Shown one piece after another: positions 1 to 9,693 of a DNA stretch of 64,000 bases (position 1 is its first letter; the number at the start of each line of letters is the position of its first letter). The stretch is from an uncultured Saprospiraceae bacterium (GTDB lineage: Bacteria > Bacteroidota > Bacteroidia > Chitinophagales > Saprospiraceae). A model generated the notes under the pieces. The model did no database searches. It had not been told where the DNA came from and saw nothing but the letters and a program-made list of their open reading frames with translations. Position numbers and translations under genes: made by a program. The stretch is taken from NCBI GenBank assembly GCA_938007965.1, contig CALLMH010000040.1, positions 1 to 64,000 on the forward strand, given 5' to 3'.

Positions 1-1
1 T

Positions 2-517
2 TCTATCTCTGAAAATAATCCAGATAAGGTAATCTTATACAATAGCCAACCTGTAAAGGTGAAGCTAGAAGGAGATAAGATCAAATCTTTTATAGGTGAA
101 GCATCAGCGGATTACATGGAAGGCTATACGCTTGTCGATAAAAAAGTGGCTTATTCCCCGTCTACTCCTATTCAAAAAGTAATAGAAAGTGAATCGACAG
201 CAAATGCAAATTATGCTATAGTGTCGAACGAGAAAGTCTTACTTAATTATAAGAAAGGGTACGCTACTTTGGATAAAGCCATGATCAATAAGCTCAATGA
301 AATAGCATTATTATTAAATTCTGAGCCTGGGACTAGGGTTCTGATGACCGCTCATTTATCAGATACGGATGATAAATCTAGTAAGTTGTCTGATAATAGA
401 TTAGGAGCCGCAACTGCTTATCTTAAGATTAAGGGAGTATCTCTTAATAGAATCCAAATAGAAACCCAATCTAATAGTTCACTATCCGATGTGATTGCTG
501 TTAATTATCTAAGGTAA
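2..517 (+). CDS. OmpA-family C-terminal domain protein (5' end outside window)
   Basis: The reading frame is open from base 2, before the first possible start (GTG at 59), so the gene begins upstream of the window. The last 90 or so residues resemble a peptidoglycan-binding OmpA/Pal domain: a helix with LNEIALLL, then the strand VLMTAHLSDTDD in the place of the usual GHTD motif, then SDNRLGAATAYLKIKGV, matching the S..RA..V..YL..GV pattern. Such proteins anchor the outer membrane to the cell wall. The domain is divergent (AHLSDTDD for GHTD), and the N-terminal part cannot be judged. The next gene is convergent. Confidence 0.6.
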   Translation, partial: SISENNPDKVILYNSQPVKVKLEGDKIKSFIGEASADYMEGYTLVDKKVAYSPSTPIQKVIESESTANANYAIVSNEKVLLNYKKGYATLDKAMINKLNEIALLLNSEPGTRVLMTAHLSDTDDKSSKLSDNRLGAATAYLKIKGVSLNRIQIETQSNSSLSDVIAVNYLR

Positions 518-617
518 CAGGTAATTGAGTTAAAATCAATTAGTTATAGTTTGATAATTCCATAGGTAGTCCGTAAACATAGAGAGCTATACAATTATGT
601 GGTGATATGGTTTTTAC

Positions 618-755
618 AGCCTAGCTGCTAGTGAAATGATATATTTGAAAAAATGCATCGTTTTCACAATTGAATCATTACAAAAGGGGTAATATTTTCA
701 GAACTAAGGCTATTATGGTCTAATGATTAAGAGGAAATTTTGTATTTCGGAATAT
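618..755. repeat. Diverged intergenic repeat, copy 1
   Basis: This stretch aligns by eye over about 138 bases, in the same orientation, with 45187-45324. The best-conserved core is TTTTCAGAA-n-TAAGGCT followed by GTCTA-n-TGA. Both copies lie between a rightward gene end and a leftward gene end. I see no open frame or terminal repeats in it. Its nature is unknown. Confidence 0.55.
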
Positions 756-794
756 CTCTATATACAGATAGTCTAAATGCTATAAAATGATCAG

Positions 795-2102
795 TTACGA
801 GTAGTATCTCTTCATTTCATAGAAGTCTCTAACCCGTTCGTCTACTTTTATATCCTGTGGTTTTATTGGTCTTTTGAGTACGATACCATCGAAGGTTCTA
901 CATCTGCTCAGAGCAACGTAAGTCTGCCCATACTCGAATGCGCCACCACCTAGGTCTATAATCACCTTGTCAAAAGTTTTTCCTTGGCTTTTGTGTATGG
1001 TTATAGCCCAAGCTAGCTTGACTGGATATTGTTTAAATGTACCTACCGTATTGGTGGTTATGGATCTTGGGTTTTCAGGATCATTGCTATATTTTAATAT
1101 ATCCCATTCCCATTTCTCTAATTCGAATGTTTTGGTGTCTTCATATCCGTCTAGTACTGAGACTACAATAGAATTTGGCGTAAGATCCCTTATTATACCT
1201 ATGGACCCATTGACGAATCTCTTTTTAATATCATTCTTAAGAAACATAACCTGTGCACCTACTTTGAGCATTAATACAGGATCAGTGGGGAATAATCTAG
1301 GATTGAAAGTTCCAGTTAAGTTAGCTGTATATGAAAACGATTCGGTAGTTAGTTTATTAATTTCTTTTGTATTGATCTCGTCAGCTGTTTTGTTCCTACT
1401 CGTGAGTGTAATGTAGTATTCTGCATCTTCGGGTAGATCTACGACTCGTTCATTGAGTTCTTCCATATCATCATAGTCGAAGTGATTGAGTCTTATACTA
1501 TCGAGTAAGTTGATAAATTTTCTTTCTTCCTGTCTGAATACTTGATGCAACTCGATCATCGAGAATTCATAATCTGATTTTGTGATAATATCCGCTGAAA
1601 AGAAATAGGGACTCTCGTAATGGGTTACAAAATGTCTCTTCTCAAAATCACTTGCAATGACAGGCGGAAGTTGGAAAAGATCACCAAAATAGATCATTTG
1701 AACTCCTCCAAATGGGGCATCTATATTTCTATTTACTCTAAGGAAAATATCTATATTATCGAGCATATCTGCTCGAACCATTGAGATTTCGTCTATGATG
1801 ATTACGTCCAATTTGCAATACATCCTCCAGTTTTTTCTTCTTTGGATGTCGTATCGATTGATCATCTTAGGAGGGAATCCAAAAAAAGAATGTAAAGTCT
1901 GACCTCTGACATTAAGTGCAGCGATACCGGTAGGCGCTAGAACTGCACAGACCTTACGAGTGGTGTTACGAAACAATTGAAGTAGGGTGGATTTACCTGT
2001 TCCCGCCCGCCCAGTGATGAATAGACTATCTTTTGTATGTTCTAATTGATCTATGACAGCTTTGAATTCTTCACTTAAAGCAAGAGGCTGTTTTAGATCC
2101 AT
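795..2102 (-). CDS. PIF1-like ATP-dependent DNA helicase (superfamily 1)
   Basis: Short SF1 helicase of 435 residues. Visible motifs in order: Walker A GRAGTGKST (31-39), Walker B IIIDEISM (about 101-108), motif III GDLFQLPPV (140-148), motif V TIHKSQG (about residue 370) and motif VI YVALSR (about 395-400). This set is typical of PIF1/RecD-like helicases that unwind duplex or structured DNA 5' to 3'. It lacks the extra nuclease or RNase H domains carried by longer bacterial relatives. It lies 34 bases downstream of the mlaD-like gene on the same strand, so co-transcription is possible, though the functions look unrelated. Confidence 0.85.
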   Translation of the reverse strand: MDLKQPLALSEEFKAVIDQLEHTKDSLFITGRAGTGKSTLLQLFRNTTRKVCAVLAPTGIAALNVRGQTLHSFFGFPPKMINRYDIQRRKNWRMYCKLDVIIIDEISMVRADMLDNIDIFLRVNRNIDAPFGGVQMIYFGDLFQLPPVIASDFEKRHFVTHYESPYFFSADIITKSDYEFSMIELHQVFRQEERKFINLLDSIRLNHFDYDDMEELNERVVDLPEDAEYYITLTSRNKTADEINTKEINKLTTESFSYTANLTGTFNPRLFPTDPVLMLKVGAQVMFLKNDIKKRFVNGSIGIIRDLTPNSIVVSVLDGYEDTKTFELEKWEWDILKYSNDPENPRSITTNTVGTFKQYPVKLAWAITIHKSQGKTFDKVIIDLGGGAFEYGQTYVALSRCRTFDGIVLKRPIKPQDIKVDERVRDFYEMKRYYS

Positions 2103-2136
2103 GACAAAAATAATTTAGACAATTAAGATGATGATT

Positions 2137-3195
2137 TTAGTTTTTTTCGAATGCTGGATCGTTCTCCGGCTTTACATAAGGGTCTTTATTCTTTTTTCCG
2201 AACACTGATACTTTCACATATCTGCTTGGATTTAGTCTAAGGTCCTGGAGTAAGAAAGACAGATTTTTAGAAGTCGATTCTAAATTACCGTAGAGGCTCT
2301 TGTCATTTAGTAGCATAGCGAGTGTACCATCTCCAGTACTTGCTTTTGACATGAGCGAATTCAGATTTTTCATTGCAGAATCAGCATTGGCTATTGTTCC
2401 TTGCAGTTGAGTCATTGCCTTTTTTGCTTCGTCTAGTGTATTCGTTGTAGCAGTTATCGTATTTCCTACATTAGCATCTTTTAGTTGAGTGCTCACTTGA
2501 TTGAAGTTTTGAAGCATTGTGGTTATTTGAGCATTACTCTGAGCTAGGTTTCCAGTGATGGAGGCCATGTTATTCATGGTTTGGTTTAGATCCTTAGCGG
2601 ATTGAACCATAATTCTGTTCGTAGTTTCGGTCAATTTAGCCATGTTATCCATTGTCTTTTGGAGATCAATTATGGTTTGATTGATGGCTCCTTCTCCATC
2701 CTCCGTTCCTAGCTGACCTACTATAGTATTCAATTCTGAACCGAAAGCCGAAGCGTATTCTTTGACATCATTGGTCCCTACCATGGATCCCAATAGGCCG
2801 ATGGTTCTTCCTTGCAGTCTGTCACCATCCTGAGCACAATCCGCTCCCGTACATTGCTTGTCAAATGATATACTTAGAATTTTACCACCCATGAGACCGT
2901 CATTGACTTGTTCGATCAATGCATTTTTAGGAATTCTATAATCTCCTTCTACATTAAATGATACGATCATTTCTTTAAGATTTTGATCATTTAATTCTAC
3001 ATCAAGTACAGACCCTACAGAATATCCATTAATGTATACTTTCGATGATTTGGATAATGCCATTACGTCACTATATACAGTCTCAAATGTAAATGACTTC
3101 TTCAATGGATTTTTACCTTTTAAATATGTGTATCCCCATATACTTACAAGTAAAACGATGAAAGCAAAAGCTCCTAATTTTATTTCTCTAGACAT
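2137..3195 (-). CDS. MlaD/MCE family lipid-transport protein
   Basis: 352 residues with one N-terminal membrane helix (about 7-25), an MCE/MlaD domain (about 35-115, with VYINGYSVGSV and GLMGGKILSI) and a long helical, Asn/Gln-rich region (about 150-300) that would form a coiled coil in the periplasm. In Gram-negatives such proteins bind phospholipid as a ring attached to an MlaE/MlaF ABC transporter. Neither partner gene is in this window. The C-terminus is charged and probably disordered. The start ATG gives the expected N-in membrane anchor. Confidence 0.85.
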   Translation of the reverse strand: MSREIKLGAFAFIVLLVSIWGYTYLKGKNPLKKSFTFETVYSDVMALSKSSKVYINGYSVGSVLDVELNDQNLKEMIVSFNVEGDYRIPKNALIEQVNDGLMGGKILSISFDKQCTGADCAQDGDRLQGRTIGLLGSMVGTNDVKEYASAFGSELNTIVGQLGTEDGEGAINQTIIDLQKTMDNMAKLTETTNRIMVQSAKDLNQTMNNMASITGNLAQSNAQITTMLQNFNQVSTQLKDANVGNTITATTNTLDEAKKAMTQLQGTIANADSAMKNLNSLMSKASTGDGTLAMLLNDKSLYGNLESTSKNLSFLLQDLRLNPSRYVKVSVFGKKNKDPYVKPENDPAFEKN

Positions 3196-3728
3196 TGTGA
3201 ATGTTCAGTTTTGTTTTTGAAAGGCACCGAAAATATTCTCGTTACCAGATTACTAACTACTTCCTCAACTATTTGTTTGGGTTTAATAATCTTAAGTGTA
3301 AAAATAGTAAAGATATATTAGTAAATAAGGGAATGTGAAGATGAAAACTTAAGAGATCTGTTTATTGTGATTTATTAACGTAATCCTATCTATTTCATTT
3401 GTTCCCCAGTATTAAGAATATCCTCGATAGTTCATCATCTTATCGATCTTTGGTTTTGGTCTTTATTACTTGTTTAACTAGCAAGCAAGAATTCATATAC
3501 AATACAAATCATGACATGCTGGATGATGTCTAAGTATTATTATTTTCAGCTGTGGATCTCGTTCGTATACTAGCTTTATGACCTTCTTGTCATTAAGTCT
3601 AATATACGGTACATTATATATAACAATGCCTCCAAAGTACTTATTGAAGGCATTGCGAAATCTATAATCTTTGAATCCTCGTAAATACGAAGATAATAAA
3701 GTGTGAGTCGCTAGTTATAAGTTGATAA
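3196..3728. other. Intergenic region of 533 bases
   Basis: No convincing open frame on either strand. It holds the upstream region of the mlaD-like gene and the downstream region of glmM, which includes a hairpin at 3625-3654. It is otherwise AT-rich and featureless to me. Confidence 0.5.
3625..3654 (-). terminator. Possible hairpin downstream of glmM
   Basis: AATGCCT (3625-3631) and AGGCATT (3648-3654) are perfect inverted arms about 75 bases after the glmM stop. There is no clear U-run on the minus strand, so its role as a terminator is uncertain. Confidence 0.35.
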
Positions 3729-5108
3729 TTATGCTAATATCTTATCTATCTCCTGTTTGATTCCATCTGCTAGAGCTTGAGCATCTGTAGCGGTTTTGGC
3801 CTCACTGTATACTCTGATGATCGGCTCAGTATTACTCTTACGCATATGAATCCATCCATTGTCAAAGTCTATCTTGAGCCCATCGACTGTATTTAGTTTT
3901 TCAGAAGCATATACTTTAGCGGTCTCGGCTAGAAGATGATCTACATCTATTTCTGGTGTTAATTGGATCTTATCTTTGACGATAGTGTAGTCAGGATATG
4001 ATTTTTTTAATTCACTGATCGAAATATCTTTTCCAGCTAGCAAATCTAGCATGAGCGCAATTCCTGCCAGTGCATCTCTTCCATAATGAAGATCTGGAAG
4101 TATTACTCCACCATTTCCTTCTCCACCGATTACAGCATTGGTTGCTTTCATAGCATTTACCACATTGACTTCACCTACTGCGGAAGCGGTATATTGCATT
4201 CCATGCTTATTGGTCACATCAGCTAGAGCTCTTGTCGACGATAAGTTAGAGACAGTATTACCAGGTTTCTTGGTCAATATACTATCTGCCACGGCTACGA
4301 GCGTATATTCCTCACCAAACATGGAGCCATTATCGCATACAAAAGCCAATCTATCTACATCTGGGTCTACAGAGATGCCTAGGTCAGCATTAAGTTCTTT
4401 TACTTTATTGGATAAGTCGATGAGGTGCTCAGGTCTAGGCTCTGGATTGTGTGAGAAATCTCCAGTAATCTCTTCATTTATTAAGTGGATATTACATCCA
4501 AGTTTCTCTAACAATGGCGGTACACTTATAGCTCCAGTACTATTGATGCAATCTACGACTACGGTAAAGTTCTTTGCTCTGATAGCTGGCACATCCACAT
4601 AATCCAATGCCAGGATCATATCGATATGTTTACCTATATAGCTATCATCCTTGGATACGCCACCTAGATGATCTACCTCTACGAAGTCTAAATCGCCCTC
4701 TGAGATATAATCTATTATTTCTTGACCATCTGCCGCCGATATGAATTCACCCTTGCTATTTAAAAATTTCAAGGCATTCCATTGTTTTGGATTGTGGCTT
4801 GCTGTAAATATTATTCCTGCAGATGCATTTTCTTCAGTAACAGCGATCTCTACAGTAGGTGTAGTACTAAGCCCTAGATCTACAACATCAATCCCCATTG
4901 AAATCAGAGTGTTGACAGCTAGTTCACTTACTAATTGTCCTGTGATACGTCCATCTCTACCTACTATTACTTTCGGATTTTTATGTCTTTTTTTGATCCA
5001 AGTTCCGAATCCTGCAGTACATTCTACGATGTCTACTGGAGTAAGATTAGTGCCTGGTTTTCCGCCTATGGTACCTCTGATACCCGAGATTGATTTTATT
5101 AACGTCAA
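3729..5108 (-). CDS. glmM: Phosphoglucosamine mutase (phosphohexomutase family)
   Basis: 459-residue alpha-D-phosphohexomutase that should interconvert glucosamine-6-phosphate and glucosamine-1-phosphate on the way to UDP-GlcNAc for peptidoglycan and LPS. The phosphoserine loop TASHNP is at 102-107 (Ser104), the metal-binding DPDVDR at 248-253, the sugar-binding GEGNGG near 330 and the phosphate-binding RKSNTEP loop near the C-terminus. The N-terminal SGIRGTIG is standard. A phosphomannomutase role cannot be excluded from sequence alone, but the length and the Bacteroidota pattern favour GlmM. It is a single gene with no close partner on its strand. Confidence 0.85.
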   Translation of the reverse strand: MTLIKSISGIRGTIGGKPGTNLTPVDIVECTAGFGTWIKKRHKNPKVIVGRDGRITGQLVSELAVNTLISMGIDVVDLGLSTTPTVEIAVTEENASAGIIFTASHNPKQWNALKFLNSKGEFISAADGQEIIDYISEGDLDFVEVDHLGGVSKDDSYIGKHIDMILALDYVDVPAIRAKNFTVVVDCINSTGAISVPPLLEKLGCNIHLINEEITGDFSHNPEPRPEHLIDLSNKVKELNADLGISVDPDVDRLAFVCDNGSMFGEEYTLVAVADSILTKKPGNTVSNLSSTRALADVTNKHGMQYTASAVGEVNVVNAMKATNAVIGGEGNGGVILPDLHYGRDALAGIALMLDLLAGKDISISELKKSYPDYTIVKDKIQLTPEIDVDHLLAETAKVYASEKLNTVDGLKIDFDNGWIHMRKSNTEPIIRVYSEAKTATDAQALADGIKQEIDKILA

Positions 5109-5443
5109 TTTTTTTGAATTTTAGTAATGAAATATGTGGTTTAAGAGGTGTTAATTATTCAGAGTAAAATTAATATTATATATAGAATTAAGGTAATATG
5201 TTGTGTGTTATCTGCTGTTTACTATTTGTATTCTTTTTAGATCTTTAACATAAATCCTTCGTTCTACTATTATTAGTCTTCGAAAAACTATATGGACTTA
5301 GGATACTTTAATTTGTGACAACACCTCGGCAAAGTCCTTGAGCACAAAAAAAAATAGTGCTCTTACTTCTTAAATATCTCCACAACAATGACTGTAATCT
5401 AACCTAGACTTGGTTGTATTCTATATAAGAGTTTGGTTTGAAA
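5109..5443. other. Intergenic region of 335 bases
   Basis: AT-rich, with no open frame I would trust. It contains an inverted repeat GAGCAC (5340-5345) / GTGCTC (5357-5362) enclosing an A-rich loop, about 80 bases past the stop of the leftward M28 gene. On that strand the loop is T-rich, so it is not a standard terminator. Confidence 0.45.
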
Positions 5444-7672
5444 TTAGAATTCTATTAATTCGCTTACTATTATTTTGGGGTCATTACGGATCATATTGGC
5501 AGGGAGTGACTCTTCCGAAGGCATCTCTCGAAACTGAGTATTTATGTACACTTTGGATGTAATTGAGTCATTTCTTTTGATGATACGTACATTCATACTA
5601 TCCAAGCCGAATCCATAGATTGGAGAGTAGAATGATCCCGTGGCTCCATCTTTGAATGCTTTGTTGAGTTGATTTTCTACCATTAAGCTATCAATGTTAC
5701 TTATGTCATTGATGTAAATATGCGTCATAGCTGCACGCTTTGGATGTATTAATTGCACAGATTCCAGTATACTGTTGTCATCAAATATCTCTGATATTGT
5801 TGATCTGTACTTGCTCAAATCTACATCCGTGTCATTTGCTATATTGTAATATGGCATCTGTCGTGCGAGATTTGCTTCTTTATTCTCATCTAAGAGTCCG
5901 AGATGCCCCTCATTTATATAATCATCGAATGTTGCAATGCTTGTTTGATCATTTTCGCTGTTGTAAGTGAAGAACAGGTTGGACTTGAGTGGAAGATCTT
6001 CTGTAGGTATAGATTGGAGATGAGCTAATGTCATGGAGAAAATAAACATAGCAGCTCCAAATGTAGATGCTACTCTGGATGCTTGCCAAAATTCTGGTAG
6101 CAGTGCAAAAGCGGCGAAACAAAATAAAGCTGTTGGGATTATAGCTGCGGCCAGGATATTTAGACTGAATGCTAGGTAGATCGAATGCGAGACTACGGTC
6201 CAAAATCCTAAGATAAGTGCCAATGCTATTACACCTACGACAAACCGGATTAAGGATTGATTCTCGGAAGTGTATCTAGTCTGAATCAATAGTCCTGTAC
6301 TTACAATAGCTAACGGATACATGAGCAGGTACGTAGCGGATGGAGCTTGTACATATAGTACTAGGGCAAGTATATTGAGAAGAAGAACGATGGCCACTCC
6401 AAGGTTTTCAGCGTTATATTTTTTTAATAGTATTTTTCCAAATAATCCACAGATAAAAACTGTCATACCAATACCTGCCAATAGATACCACTCATGATTA
6501 TAGTAGTGATGGGCATAGAAAGTAGAATATTGAGGATATGCGGATTTTAGTAAATGTGTGATGCCAAAACAAACTGCACAGGATATGACCAATGTGCCTA
6601 AAATACCAAGGAATCCTAAACTATAATGTTTAGTGGAAGTAATTTTTTTTCTCTTGTAGTAAGTCATGAGCAGCACGGCTATGAGCATGGCCAATGAAAA
6701 GATAATCAAATCCAGATCCGCATTATAATTAATAAAGAAGCCGTAGAAGTTGAAGAAGGTTGCGTTTTGCTCTTTCTCCTCTTTGAATTCATAATTTGAG
6801 AAGTGTTTTGCGGCGAGGTACATATTTTCTCCAGTATGTTGTACACTTTCCTTACTGATGGTCTCAAGATTATCTAGTGGGTGGTGATAATATGAAAATC
6901 CATCTATATATGCATGATTTATCCCAGGCACATCTTTTCTCTTGAATATTGTGAAGTCAGATCCATTGCCCATTCTTTTGTATATCTCATAGGATAGAGA
7001 ATTGGCAATTGGTCTTTTGTATACCTTACTAATTTGATCCACTAACCAGGCATTATTATCAGACCATTCGAATGCTATTCCAGGGCCTGCATTTCCACGT
7101 GCTTCATAGTTGAGCATGATTCCGATCTGAGACAGGTCAGTATTATCAGCATAGTATTGTGCGCCAAGCAAGCCATATTCTTCTCCATCGGTGATTAGTA
7201 ATTCTATGTCATTTTTTCTGTTTTCATTCTTAAGCAGTTTTACCGTTTCGATGGCACAAGCAACAGCATACCCATCATCGGCCGCTCCTGGCCCTTCCAT
7301 CACACTGTCGTAGTGGCACGATATGACTACTTTGTTCGCATTTGAGTCTGTTCCTTTTAGAGTAGCGATCACATTCTCGACGTAGGCCATCTTCATATAT
7401 GATGGTTTCCATGATGATCGAGTATATCCAGTTTGTACTTCTACTTCGAGGCCTAAGTCCTTCAATGTTTTTACCAAATAGTCTTTTACTTTTCTATTTT
7501 CTGTACTACCGATTGGATGGGGTTTCTGTGCTATTTCTTCTAAATAAACGAATGCATTTTCGGCAGAGAAGCCTGAAGTATCCGAAGGTTTGACCTTGGT
7601 GGAGGATTCAAGATGATAAGCTACAAATGCAAGAAAACAAAAGATGATTAGAGCGGCTACATTTCGGATCAT
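5444..7672 (-). CDS. Membrane-anchored M28 family zinc peptidase
   Basis: 742 residues. An N-terminal membrane helix is followed by an M28 aminopeptidase domain (about 40-300) with the expected zinc ligands: CHYDSV, AADDG, the catalytic DGEEYGLLG, NYEARG, and the final histidine in YYHHP. The rest holds about eight or nine hydrophobic helices (about 315-570) and then a C-terminal extramembrane domain. This layout resembles eukaryotic ERMP1/Fxna-like M28 peptidases and their bacterial relatives. The substrate is unknown; cell-surface or periplasmic peptide trimming is an inference. It is transcribed toward glmM, with a 335-base gap. Confidence 0.8.
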   Translation of the reverse strand: MIRNVAALIIFCFLAFVAYHLESSTKVKPSDTSGFSAENAFVYLEEIAQKPHPIGSTENRKVKDYLVKTLKDLGLEVEVQTGYTRSSWKPSYMKMAYVENVIATLKGTDSNANKVVISCHYDSVMEGPGAADDGYAVACAIETVKLLKNENRKNDIELLITDGEEYGLLGAQYYADNTDLSQIGIMLNYEARGNAGPGIAFEWSDNNAWLVDQISKVYKRPIANSLSYEIYKRMGNGSDFTIFKRKDVPGINHAYIDGFSYYHHPLDNLETISKESVQHTGENMYLAAKHFSNYEFKEEKEQNATFFNFYGFFINYNADLDLIIFSLAMLIAVLLMTYYKRKKITSTKHYSLGFLGILGTLVISCAVCFGITHLLKSAYPQYSTFYAHHYYNHEWYLLAGIGMTVFICGLFGKILLKKYNAENLGVAIVLLLNILALVLYVQAPSATYLLMYPLAIVSTGLLIQTRYTSENQSLIRFVVGVIALALILGFWTVVSHSIYLAFSLNILAAAIIPTALFCFAAFALLPEFWQASRVASTFGAAMFIFSMTLAHLQSIPTEDLPLKSNLFFTYNSENDQTSIATFDDYINEGHLGLLDENKEANLARQMPYYNIANDTDVDLSKYRSTISEIFDDNSILESVQLIHPKRAAMTHIYINDISNIDSLMVENQLNKAFKDGATGSFYSPIYGFGLDSMNVRIIKRNDSITSKVYINTQFREMPSEESLPANMIRNDPKIIVSELIEF

Positions 7673-7780
7673 TATAGGAGTAGATTTGGAGTTAAAGTTA
7701 AGAATCCAAATCTAACCTTTTTTAGATTTTATTCACCAATCGTGATGAGATGATATATGTGTTCGCTAGATTGACATAAG

Positions 7781-9364
7781 CTAGTGACTTGTTTTAATCA
7801 TTAGTTGTGCTGCAGTATGTGTATTCCTAGTCATAATTATGTTATATACACCTGCTGGCAATTGTGATATATCCAGCTGATTCTGTGATATTCTTTTATA
7901 GTTTACAATTTGCCCATTGATGTCATAGATTATAATTTTTGATTGTGGATCGATATCTCCTTTTATATTTATGATATCTAATGCTGGATTAGGGTAGATA
8001 ATTAGATTTGGGTTTGTGAGATTAGAGTTAGAAAGGGTGATTATATCAGCGATATAAGTGTTGTTTTCATCATTATCGTCAAAGGCATAATTCACTCCAG
8101 TTATTTTGAGAGAAATTTGGCTCGGATCTGTGATCATATTAGTAGATCCATTATATGTAAATGTTTCGCCCGGCTCTATGATGACATCGAAATGTTGCCT
8201 TATGTAGCTAAAATCGAAGAAGAAGATTGGTAGATTAGGAGAGGAGATAGCAAAGCTGTTTATAGTTTCTGTACCATTATTTCTTACTGTGAAACTATAA
8301 TCATGTGTTGCCCATGTTGTCGAGTCATTGGTTTTTATTACGGAGGCCGTATCTAATGATAGATCCGCTCTTATGGGTAGAAAAGGTTCGCCGATCGTTC
8401 TTTTTTGGACGTAGTGATAGTCAAAACCATTTTCATCATGGCGCCCTACAAAGTATATTTCATTGCCAACTACTTCAAAAGTTCGAATTTGGAAATCTGG
8501 AATTTCATCATAGAGAAGTTCGTATATGGTATCAACTTGTATAGTGTCAAATGTTTGATATCGTGACACTATATATCCATTATCATTGGATGTTAATTGA
8601 TAGAACTTATCCTCCATAAATTGTATCCCCAAAGAGTTGGGTGCGATAAGTTTGGAATTAATCAATGAGAAATTATCGTAATCATACCATTGTAATTGGC
8701 CTTCGGTTTCTAATACAAGACTATTATTGTAGGGATCATTTAGTAGATTTTTATAATCAGCTAAGAAGAAGACGGGAAGAATCTCATCGTCTATGTAACT
8801 GTATAGACTATCTTCTTTGATGGCAAAGAATTTACCCTCTAATCCTTCATGAAAGCCATTTATTGGAGATGGCGATGTATAGACGATCATACCATTTTCT
8901 AGTTTTGCTAGATCTCCATTGTGATCGATTACTTGATCCTGTATAAACGGTAATGGGGATATGATCCCATCAGGCACTTGTTGGAAATTAAAATCAAAAT
9001 TTTCCGCACCGAATTGTGTTTTACCCCAAAAACTCCCATCTACATTTCTTAATGAGACCACGCCTAGACCTGAGATATCATAATCAAATGCCTCCAAGAG
9101 TAGTAATTCTTTAGCATTGATGCCAGTGCGTGTTGTTTTCGTTTGGTACATGAATGGATCATATGTAAGTAATGTTTCAGGTTTTTGATTTCCAGTTATT
9201 TTTTTCAATCCATCGTTGTATGCTATATGTAAGGTGTCACCTATGATAAGATGACCATTAATGGACATTAGTGATCTTTCATGAGATAAGAATTCTTGCC
9301 AAGCTGATTGAGCATTTGCAGATGATAGTAGTAATGAAAATAGGACTAGATATAGATGTTTCAT
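7781..9364 (-). CDS. Secreted protein with type IX secretion (Por) sorting tail
   Basis: 527 residues starting with a signal peptide (about 1-18, ending SANAQS). The middle has no enzyme motif I can name. A region near 335-430 looks like a CARDB-type Ig fold (SFTVRNNGTETINSF). The last 75 or so residues form a type A T9SS sorting domain: IIYPNPALDIINI, then IYDINGQIV, LPAGVYNI and a final basic strand. It is therefore expected to cross the outer membrane by the Por system and be surface-attached or released. No function can be assigned beyond that. Confidence 0.8.
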   Translation of the reverse strand: MKHLYLVLFSLLLSSANAQSAWQEFLSHERSLMSINGHLIIGDTLHIAYNDGLKKITGNQKPETLLTYDPFMYQTKTTRTGINAKELLLLEAFDYDISGLGVVSLRNVDGSFWGKTQFGAENFDFNFQQVPDGIISPLPFIQDQVIDHNGDLAKLENGMIVYTSPSPINGFHEGLEGKFFAIKEDSLYSYIDDEILPVFFLADYKNLLNDPYNNSLVLETEGQLQWYDYDNFSLINSKLIAPNSLGIQFMEDKFYQLTSNDNGYIVSRYQTFDTIQVDTIYELLYDEIPDFQIRTFEVVGNEIYFVGRHDENGFDYHYVQKRTIGEPFLPIRADLSLDTASVIKTNDSTTWATHDYSFTVRNNGTETINSFAISSPNLPIFFFDFSYIRQHFDVIIEPGETFTYNGSTNMITDPSQISLKITGVNYAFDDNDENNTYIADIITLSNSNLTNPNLIIYPNPALDIINIKGDIDPQSKIIIYDINGQIVNYKRISQNQLDISQLPAGVYNIIMTRNTHTAAQLMIKTSH

Positions 9365-9617
9365 TGTTTATCAATTGGTTGTGATGCTAAATATATACAA
9401 TTTTCTTGTACAGGATATTAAAATTCGCAGTTTGGTCGTGTCAAAGTAGAATGTTGTAGATCAAGGAATATGATAGGGTAGTATGAATAGAAGAAAGTTA
9501 GTCATTTCCAGCGATCGTCATATAGTATCGATGTTACAAACATTGACTATGGTATGTGGTTCGGGCTGTACGTTGAGAGTTTGTTTCTATTAAAAAATAT
9601 ATATTGACAATAAAGGA

Positions 9618-9647
9618 GGCCACTTACTGCATTTGCAATAAGTGGCC
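9618..9647 (-). terminator. Rho-independent-type terminator of rocD
   Basis: Perfect 9-base-pair stem GGCCACTTA (9618-9626) / TAAGTGGCC (9639-9647), lying 46 bases past the rocD stop on the minus strand. It is followed on that strand by a short T-rich stretch. Confidence 0.65.
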
Positions 9648-9693
9648 ATAGTATACCATCTATTTTAATGGATTATGATTATCAGTGTAAGAA

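Noticed and set aside
967-1416. Long open frame opposite the helicase gene, and similar long antisense frames over glmM, ppc and oadA
   Set aside because: They mirror real genes with clear motifs on the other strand and have no recognisable domain.
795-2102. Considered whether the PIF1-like helicase and MlaD-like gene mark a mobile or defence island
   Set aside because: No integrase, transposase, restriction, nuclease or repeat boundary nearby; surrounding genes are housekeeping.
5340-5362. Inverted repeat GAGCAC/GTGCTC with A-rich loop downstream of the M28 gene
   Set aside because: The T-run would be in the loop rather than after the stem, so it is not called a terminator.
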